A DNA stretch of 23,679 bases, taken from Methyloceanibacter sp. (GTDB lineage Bacteria; Pseudomonadota; Alphaproteobacteria; Rhizobiales; Methyloligellaceae). The position numbers and the translations under genes were made by a program. The notes under the pieces were generated by a model. That model did not search any database. It was not told the DNA's origin and was given only the letters and a program-made list of their open reading frames with translations. The stretch is taken from positions 1 to 23,679 of the forward strand of contig JAENXG010000011.1 of assembly GCA_016649675.1 (NCBI GenBank). The letters are read 5' to 3'. Shown here one piece after another: positions 1 to 4,979 of the stretch. Numbering within the stretch: position 1 is the stretch's first letter; each line of letters opens with the position of its first letter.

Positions 1-1
1 G

Positions 2-244
2 GTCGATTTCCGCTCCATGCTCGGGCTCATCGGCAATCTCTTCGCCGGGTGGAAGCGCGTGCCGAAACATCTCGACCAGCCGGGAGAGGCGACCGGCTGG
101 TTCCGGCGCAGCATGGGCGGCTATCTCGTGCTCAGCGAGCTGAAGACCACGGCGGGCAAGCTCAAGGCGCGGCCGTTCTTCTGGCAGGTCCTGCTCTCGC
201 TGATCGTCATCGCCGGGAACGTGTTCCTGGTCTTGGGAGGGTGA
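2..244 (+). CDS. C-terminal end of an unidentified protein (5' end outside window)
   Basis: The reading frame is open from base 2 and ends at TGA 242-244, so this is the last 80 residues or so of a gene that begins upstream. An ATG at 17 exists, but the frame is also open before it, so it need not be the start. The visible part has a basic, tryptophan- and glycine-containing stretch and then a hydrophobic segment (LLSLIVIAGNVFLVLG) at the extreme C terminus. That segment looks like a final membrane helix. I do not recognise the family and assign no function. The nuclease-like gene follows closely on the same strand, so the two may be co-transcribed. Confidence 0.5.
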   Translation, partial: VDFRSMLGLIGNLFAGWKRVPKHLDQPGEATGWFRRSMGGYLVLSELKTTAGKLKARPFFWQVLLSLIVIAGNVFLVLGG

Positions 245-283
245 GCACTTGTGGCGTCGCGCTACGCCCAGAGGAAAGCAAAT

Positions 284-1152
284 GTGAGTCACGCCGGAGC
301 CCGCATAGCCCTTGCGCTGATCGCGTGGTGCCTCGGCGCCTGCCTTTCTCCAGCGGGCGCAGCGTGCGATCTCTCCGACCCTGAGACCGGCACGGTCGCC
401 ACCGTTGTCGATGGCGAGACGCTTCAACTCAGCGACGGCAGGATCATTCGGCTGATCGGCGCCAAGGCGCCCTCGGCCCCGCTCGGCTGGCGCGGCGAGG
501 ATCCCTGGCCGCTGGTCGACGAGGCGAAGGAGGCGTTGTCGCGTCTCGCCTCCGGCGCCACGGTCGAGCTTAAGTTTGGCGGGCGGCGACTCGACCGCCA
601 CGGTCATGCGCTGGCGCAAGTCTTCGTCGTCAACGGTGAGACGCGGCTGTGGCTGCAGGAGGAGCTGGTCGCCAAGGGGCTCGCCCGCGTCTATTCCTTC
701 CCCGACAACCGGGCCTGTGTCGCTGAGCTCCTGGCGCGCGAGACCGAGCGAGGGCCAAGCGGCTCGGCGTGTGGGGCTCGCCTTCCTATCGCATCCAAAG
801 CGCAAGCGACGTCGACCGCCTAGGCCGCCTCACGCATTCCTATCAGCTCGTCGAGGGCACGGTCGCTTCGGTGGGAGAGGGCGGCGGACGGATCTATCTC
901 AACTTCGCCAAGGACTGGCGGAGCGATTTCACCATCAGCGTGGCGCGCAAGGATATGAGCGCCTTCACCACCGCCGGCATCGACCTCAAAGGCCTCGCCG
1001 GAAAGCGCTTGCGGGTGCGGGGATGGGTGGAATGGCGGAACGGCCCGCTGATCGAAGCAAGCCATCCCGAGCAGATCGAAGTGCTGCCTGACGCTCGGGG
1101 TCCTGGGGAGACGAAGCCTGAGCCTCCGTCGCCACGCTCAATCGCGCTTTAG
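284..1152 (+). pseudogene. Thermonuclease (SNase)-like exported protein, split by a one-base frameshift
   Basis: The first part reads from GTG 284 (AGAGGAAA about six bases upstream; GTG 251 is an alternative). It has a signal peptide ending near AGAACD and then an SNase-like OB fold (VVDGETLQL, IRLIGAKAP, LDRHGHALA, LVAKGLARVY). That frame continues to 823 as unrelated sequence. The expected continuation, AKRLGVWGSPSYRI, lies in the next frame from about 745 to the stop at 1152. One extra base near 748 would restore a single protein of about 290 residues: an SNase domain plus a C-terminal domain of about 120 residues. Family knowledge: SNase needs Asp21, Asp40, Glu43 and Arg87. The aligned residues here look like Glu, Lys, Ser and His, so even the repaired protein is probably not an active nuclease. 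The frameshift may be real or a sequencing error. Confidence 0.7.
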
Positions 1153-1173
1153 CGCGAAGGGCATCCACACTCT

Positions 1174-1275
1174 CTTGTCATTGCCCGGCGTGACCGGGCA
1201 ATCCAGTAACCCCTGCGTCCAAAGATGATCTAAGGACGATGGCTCCTGGATTCCCGCTCTCGCGGGAATGACAAG
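1174..1275. repeat. 102-bp nested palindromic intergenic element (REP/MITE-like)
   Basis: The ends form a perfect 9-bp inverted repeat, CTTGTCATT (1174-1182) and AATGACAAG (1267-1275). Inside are ATCCAG (1201-1206) matched by CTGGAT (1246-1251). There are also two local hairpins: TTGCCCGG/CCGGGCAA (1181-1188/1194-1201) and TTCCCGC/GCGGGAA (1251-1257/1262-1268). The wording resembles dispersed intergenic repeats I know from rhizobial genomes. It lies between two convergent genes and encodes nothing. It could also act as a bidirectional transcription barrier. Confidence 0.7.
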
Positions 1276-1298
1276 CGAAGACTTGGACAGCTTGCGTC

Positions 1299-1865
1299 TT
1301 AAGCGGCGCGGGTGCGGGCGTCGGCCTCTGCCGTCATCTTGTTATGACGCGCGGTCTTGGCGAGCACGTCGTCGATCTTGGCGATGGCGCTTGCCTCGTC
1401 CAGCTTCTCGACGGCAGCGATCTCGCGGGCCATGCGGTCCAGCGCGGCCTCGTAGAGCTGGCGTTCGGAATAGGACTGCTCGGGCTGCGCCTCGGAGCGG
1501 TACAGATCGCGCACCACCTCGGCGATGGAGACGAGATCGCCGGAATTGATCTTCGCCTCGTATTCCTGGGCGCGCCGGGACCACATGGTGCGCTTGACGC
1601 GCGCCTTGCCCTTGAGCGTGCCGAGAGCCCGCTTCACGACCTTCTCCTCGGAGAGCTTGCGCATGCCGACGGTCGCAAGCTTCGCCGTCGGGACTCTGAG
1701 CGTCATCTTGTCCTTCTCGAAGTTGATGACGAACAGCTCGAGCGTGGCGCCGGCAATCTCTTGCTCTTCGATGCTCACAATCCGGCCGACGCCATGGGCC
1801 GGATAGACAATATACTCACTGGTGCGAAAGCCGTGTCTTTGCTGGGGCTTCTTCTTTTCAGTCAT
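1299..1865 (-). CDS. carD: CarD/CdnL-family transcriptional regulator
   Basis: The 188-residue product matches the CarD/CdnL family. An N-terminal Tudor-like RNA-polymerase interaction domain covers about residues 12-70 (YIVYPAHGVGRI, then KMTLRVPTAKL). A helical C-terminal DNA-binding domain follows, with the family motif MWSRRAQEYEAKINSGD. Family knowledge: these proteins bind the RNA polymerase beta subunit and stabilise the open complex, notably at rRNA promoters. Length is normal apart from a basic N-terminal tail (EKKKPQQRH) and an Ala/Arg-rich end. ATG 1865 is the obvious start. Upstream is an unusually structured 360-bp gap that separates it from fdxA on the same strand. A terminator in that gap suggests carD has its own promoter, although I see no clear one. 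Confidence 0.93.
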   Translation of the reverse strand: MTEKKKPQQRHGFRTSEYIVYPAHGVGRIVSIEEQEIAGATLELFVINFEKDKMTLRVPTAKLATVGMRKLSEEKVVKRALGTLKGKARVKRTMWSRRAQEYEAKINSGDLVSIAEVVRDLYRSEAQPEQSYSERQLYEAALDRMAREIAAVEKLDEASAIAKIDDVLAKTARHNKMTAEADARTRAA

Positions 1866-1937
1866 ACTCTCGTCTCACTCTCTGAAAATGCCTGGCGACC
1901 GCCGCTGCCGGATTGACTTGAGCTTACCCACTCCTTG

Positions 1938-2017
1938 CGCCAGCCTGGTCAGGCTGGCGTCCGTCGCGTGCGACGGGCAGTGGGCACAAGATGAGCCGTC
2001 GATCAGGGGTCTGATCG
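1938..2017 (-). promoter_or_regulatory. Three perfect hairpins in the leader region upstream of carD
   Basis: Three inverted repeats lie in 80 bp, about 70-150 bases upstream of the carD start. They are CGCCAGCCT/AGGCTGGCG (1938-1946/1951-1959, loop 4), CCGTCGC/GCGACGG (1961-1967/1970-1976, loop 2) and CGATCAG/CTGATCG (2000-2006/2011-2017, loop 4). None is followed by a T tract in the carD direction, so they do not look like intrinsic terminators. They could be a structured 5' leader, protein-binding palindromes or repeat remnants. Function is unknown. Confidence 0.45.
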
Positions 2018-2037
2018 CGCCACCCCCCTCAAGTCGG

Positions 2038-2065
2038 AAAAAAAAGTGCGCCCAAACAGGGACGC
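2038..2065 (-). terminator. Rho-independent terminator between fdxA and carD
   Basis: Read on the minus strand, GCG-T-CCC pairs with GGGCGC around a five-base loop (TGTTT), with one bulged T. AC and then eight consecutive T residues follow (2045-2038). This is the best intrinsic terminator in the window. It sits about 160 bases after the fdxA stop, so it could end the fdxA transcript or an independent short RNA. It implies that carD is transcribed at least partly from its own promoter. Confidence 0.6.
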
Positions 2066-2187
2066 CTCTCTTGGTGCTTATCGCGCCGACAGTCCGCGCC
2101 ATTTCGACATGAGGATAACACAATCTTAGTGAATCCGGAAGCCGTCCCGTGCCGCAGCAGGGCTTTTTTTGCGGCGCAACATGCGAC
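2038..2187 (-). ncRNA. Candidate short RNA or long fdxA 3' UTR
   Basis: A weak promoter-like pair lies just after fdxA on the minus strand: CTGACA (2224-2219) and TATAGT (2199-2194). Its 19-base spacer is longer than ideal. A start near 2187 and the terminator ending at 2038 would define an RNA of about 150 bases. It would carry a hairpin GCCGCA/TGCGGC (2176-2171/2155-2150). No coding sequence is convincing here. It may only be the tail of the fdxA mRNA. Confidence 0.25.
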
Positions 2188-2225
2188 ATTTTGACTATAA
2201 GGTTAACACTTAAGCCCTTGTCAGA

Positions 2226-2564
2226 TCAGTCGCCTGCGCCCGGGTCCGGAGTGAAGTATTTCGTGAACTTATCGGGCTCTGCCACAAAGGCATCGGCATC
2301 GGGGGGAGCGGGCTTCTTGGTCGTAATATTCGGCCAGACCTCCGAATACTGCCGGTTGACCTCAAGCCACTTCTCAAGGCTCGGCTCGGTGTCGGGCTTG
2401 ATGGCGTCAACCGGACATTCCGGCTCGCAGACGCCGCAATCGATGCACTCGTCGGGGTGAATAACCAGCATGTTGTCGCCCTCGTAGAAGCAGTCTACAG
2501 GGCAGACTTCGACGCAATCGGTGTATTTGCATTTGATGCAAACTTCGGTGACGACGTAAGTCAT
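2226..2564 (-). CDS. fdxA: Seven-iron (3Fe-4S/4Fe-4S) ferredoxin FdxA
   Basis: The 112-residue protein closely follows the Azotobacter FdI / FdxA type. The N terminus is MTYVVTEVCIKCKYTDC, followed by EVCPVDCFYEG, then CIDCGVCEPECP and EVWPNIT. Cys9, Cys17 and Cys50 match the ligands of the 3Fe-4S cluster. Cys21, Cys40, Cys43 and Cys46 match those of the 4Fe-4S cluster. Cys25 corresponds to the free cysteine of FdI. It is a soluble electron carrier with unknown partners. I chose ATG 2564 because family members start with M-x-Y/F-VVT; an ATG three codons upstream (2573) is possible. It lies upstream of carD on the same strand, an order common in related genomes, but the two are separated by a terminator. 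Confidence 0.93.
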   Translation of the reverse strand: MTYVVTEVCIKCKYTDCVEVCPVDCFYEGDNMLVIHPDECIDCGVCEPECPVDAIKPDTEPSLEKWLEVNRQYSEVWPNITTKKPAPPDADAFVAEPDKFTKYFTPDPGAGD

Positions 2565-2573
2565 CGGTCCCAC

Positions 2574-2907
2574 GCGTTTTCGGGGCCAAGTCAGGCCGGA
2601 ATTCTCACCTTACGGGCCGTTCAGAGCCGCCCGAGGAAGCGCCCTGCCTATAACAATCGCGCCACCAGCACAAGGCGACGCATCGGTTCCCGAGGAGGAG
2701 CTCGACGGAAGGCACAAACCCGTGGCCGGCAGCCGAGCGAAGGGCTGAATTTCCGTGCAACTCCTAATCCTGCGTCAATCAATTTATGGCATCTGCGCAA
2801 GCGGGCGAAAAGCCATCCGCGCCCGCCTTGCCCCGGGGGCCCTCCTCCTTTGGCGAAGACGAAGCCGTGATGCTGGACCAGGGAGGCCGTAAGAGGCTAG
2901 CCGCCGC
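2574..2907. other. 334-bp intergenic region upstream of fdxA and of the CHASE gene
   Basis: This lies between divergent genes (fdxA on minus, CHASE fragment on plus) and should hold both promoters. A CTTGTG and a TATAGG are visible on the minus strand around 2647-2675, but their spacing is too short to call a promoter. I see no coding frame, repeat or RNA structure that I can support. Confidence 0.4.
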
Positions 2908-3396
2908 ATGCCGGACCTGTCCGAAGTCAAGAGGAAGTGGCAGCCAGTCGGGCACATCTGGCCGATCCTTGCCGCCGCGTGTCTCGGTCTTGCCGTGGCC
3001 ATATCGGCGTGGCTTGCCGTTTCGGCCTGGGAGGAACGTCTTGCCAAGGCGCAGTTCAACGACGTCGCCGGAGACTACGCGACGGTTCTGCAGAACGGCC
3101 TCGATGCGTATCTCGGCAAGCTCCTCGCCGTGCGCGCCTTCTACGACTCTTCCGTCGAGGTCGACCCGGACGAATTCGTTCTCTTCACCGGCCGCATCCT
3201 GGAGGGGCATGACGGCAAGCTGCGCGTGACGTGGAGCCCGCTCGTCACAAGCGAGGAGCGCGCTGCGTTCGAAAGCAAGGCGAGAGAGCAAGGATTCGGG
3301 GATTTTGCCATCAGGACATGGGCGGCGTCCGGACCTCTAAGTCCTGCGCCCGAGCGAGACGAGTATTTCCCGACATCGATAACTTCAAGGACGTGA
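2908..3396 (+). pseudogene. 5' part of a broken CHASE-GGDEF-EAL gene: membrane helix and truncated CHASE sensor domain
   Basis: The frame starts at ATG 2908. It has one membrane helix (about residues 18-41, WPILAAACLGLAVAISAW) and then a periplasmic CHASE sensor domain (LDAYLGKLLAVRAFYDSS, then PAPERDEYFP). It should continue through the rest of CHASE, a second membrane helix and a linker. Instead the sequence jumps at about 3366-3374 directly into the middle of a GGDEF domain in a different frame and stops at 3396. The lost part covers the end of CHASE, the second helix, any PAS domain and about the first 40 residues of GGDEF. As it stands this could yield only a 162-residue sensor fragment anchored by one helix. 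Confidence 0.7.
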
Positions 3397-4592
3397 ACGA
3401 TACCCTTGGCCATGCCATGGGCGATCTGCTGCTGAAGGAGGTCGTGGGCAGGCTGACGCACGCGGTGAGGCCCGAGGACCTCGTGGCGCGTTTCGGCGGC
3501 GATGAATTCGCCATCCTCTTGGCGGAGGTGGCCGATCCGACCACAGCGGGCACGCTGGCGGCGAGGCTCGGCAAGGCGCTGGCAGTGCCCTTCAGCATCA
3601 AGGGCCACAAAGTTCGCATCACCTCCAGCATCGGCATTGCCCTCTATTCGCCGGATGTCGCCGGGCCCGAGGCGATGATGATGCAGGCCGACCTTGCGCT
3701 TTACGGGGCCAAGGACGAGGGGCGCAATTGCTACCGCTTCCATAGCCAGGACCTCGACCTGCAGGTGCATGAGCGCGTGCGCGTCGCCGATGAGCTCAGG
3801 GTCGCGATCGAGCAGGGCGAGCTCGAGCTCTACTACCAGCCGCAGGTCGAGCTCTCCACCGGCCGCATTGTCGGGCTCGAAGCCCTGGTCCGATGGAACC
3901 ACAAGACGCGCGGGCTGCTCACCCCCGGCTACTTCATCCCCATCGCGGAGAGGACGGGAGTCGTGCTGCCGCTCGGGCATTGGGTGCTCGAGGACGCGTG
4001 CCGTCAGCTCAAGCTCTGGCATGCCGAGGGGATCGCGCCACAGACGCTCTCGGTCAATGTCTCGGGCGTGCAGTTCAAGGGCGCCTCAGAGCTCGAGCGG
4101 GAGGTCGAAGCAAGCCTGACGCGCTGGGGCATCGATCCCTCCAATCTCGAGCTCGAGCTCACCGAATCGGTGCTGATGGAAGCGACCCAGAGGCACAGCA
4201 ATACGTTGCAGAACCTGCGCCAACTTGGGACCAGGATCGCCATCGACGATTTCGGCACCGGCTACTCGTCGCTGAAATATCTGACCACCTATCCCGTGAA
4301 CCGGCTGAAGCTCGCCCAGGAGTTCGTGTACCGCGTCACCGTGGATTACCGGAACGCCGCCGTGGTGCGGGCGGCCATCCGGCTGGCGCATGAGCTTGGC
4401 CTCGACGTCATCGCCGAGGGGGTCGAGACCGAGGCGCAGGTGCGCTTCCTGATGGCCGCCGGCTGCGAGCAGGCGCAAGGCTATTATTTCAGCCGGCCGG
4501 TGACGGCGCTCAAGGCCTCGGAATTGCTCCGCGTGGGACGGGTCGAGCCGGCTACGGGCCCCCTGCGCAGGCTCGCATCCTCGGCGGCTTGA
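3372..4592 (+). pseudogene. 3' part of the broken gene: truncated GGDEF domain plus complete EAL domain (c-di-GMP turnover)
   Basis: From 3372 the frame reads DIDNFKDVNDTLGH, which is inside a GGDEF domain; the normal start of the domain (LTGLPNR region) is missing. The remainder has an RxxD inhibitory site (RPED) five residues before the intact GGDEF motif (3495-3509). A full EAL domain follows: EALVRW (EAL at 3879-3887), ELTES, IDDFGTGYSS and EGVE. Family knowledge: GGDEF makes and EAL degrades cyclic-di-GMP. One family position differs: LKID is LKLA (4308-4316), so the usual Asp is Ala. The open frame extends back to GTG 3231, but that stretch is the CHASE DNA out of frame. Any translation would need an internal start such as ATG 3417. 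The GGDEF half is unlikely to fold; the EAL half could survive. Confidence 0.72.
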
Positions 4593-4611
4593 GCGCTCCC
4601 GAAACCAGCGA

Positions 4612-4971
4612 TCAGAGCGTGTCGGTACGGAAGGCGTCCAGGCGGCGGCGGTCGCGCTTGGTCGGACGCGGGCCCCGCTGGGTTGCCGCCTTGGCGAGGG
4701 AGGGCGTCTCTGGCGGGGTGAGATCCTCGTAGAGGGTGCGAGCAAGGCTCGCTGGGCCTCTTGTCTCGGCGGTTCCGACGACACGCAGCACGGCGAGCCT
4801 GGCGGCAGGCGTGGCCGTCACCACGTCGCCTTCATGAACGAGCCGGCCTGCCTTCAGCGCGCGGGCGCCATTGATGCGGACCTTGCCGGCGGCGATCAGA
4901 CGCGCGGCCCCGGATCGCGTCCTCATCAGTCTTGCGCACCACAGCCACTTGTCGAGCCGCTGCCCTGGCAT
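4612..4971 (-). CDS. S4-domain RNA-binding protein (Hsp15/HslR-like)
   Basis: The 119-residue protein begins with a clear S4 RNA-binding domain (residues about 3-60: QRLDKWLWCARLMRTRS, AARLIAAGKVRING, VHEGDVVT). This is typical of the Hsp15/HslR-like group. Family knowledge: E. coli Hsp15 binds stalled 50S subunits; whether this relative does so is unknown. The C terminus is basic (QRGPRPTKRDRRRLDAF), as in the family. The start ATG at 4971 is eight bases after the helicase stop, so it is almost certainly in one operon with the helicase. That pairing suggests a joint role in RNA or ribosome metabolism. It ends 19 bases from the convergent EAL gene. Confidence 0.88.
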   Translation of the reverse strand: MPGQRLDKWLWCARLMRTRSGAARLIAAGKVRINGARALKAGRLVHEGDVVTATPAARLAVLRVVGTAETRGPASLARTLYEDLTPPETPSLAKAATQRGPRPTKRDRRRLDAFRTDTL

Positions 4972-4979
4972 GACCCGCG

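Larger units (their letters stand above)
1866..2225. other. 360-bp gene-free gap between fdxA and carD
   Basis: The gap holds the terminator, the three hairpins and the candidate short RNA described separately. I see no believable protein-coding frame: the open frame on the minus strand from 2189 runs through the T tract of the terminator. Confidence 0.6.

Noticed and set aside
1875..2189. Minus-strand open frame of 104 codons between fdxA and carD
   Set aside because: It runs through the T tract of a terminator and three hairpins, and the translation has no family resemblance. The region is better read as non-coding.
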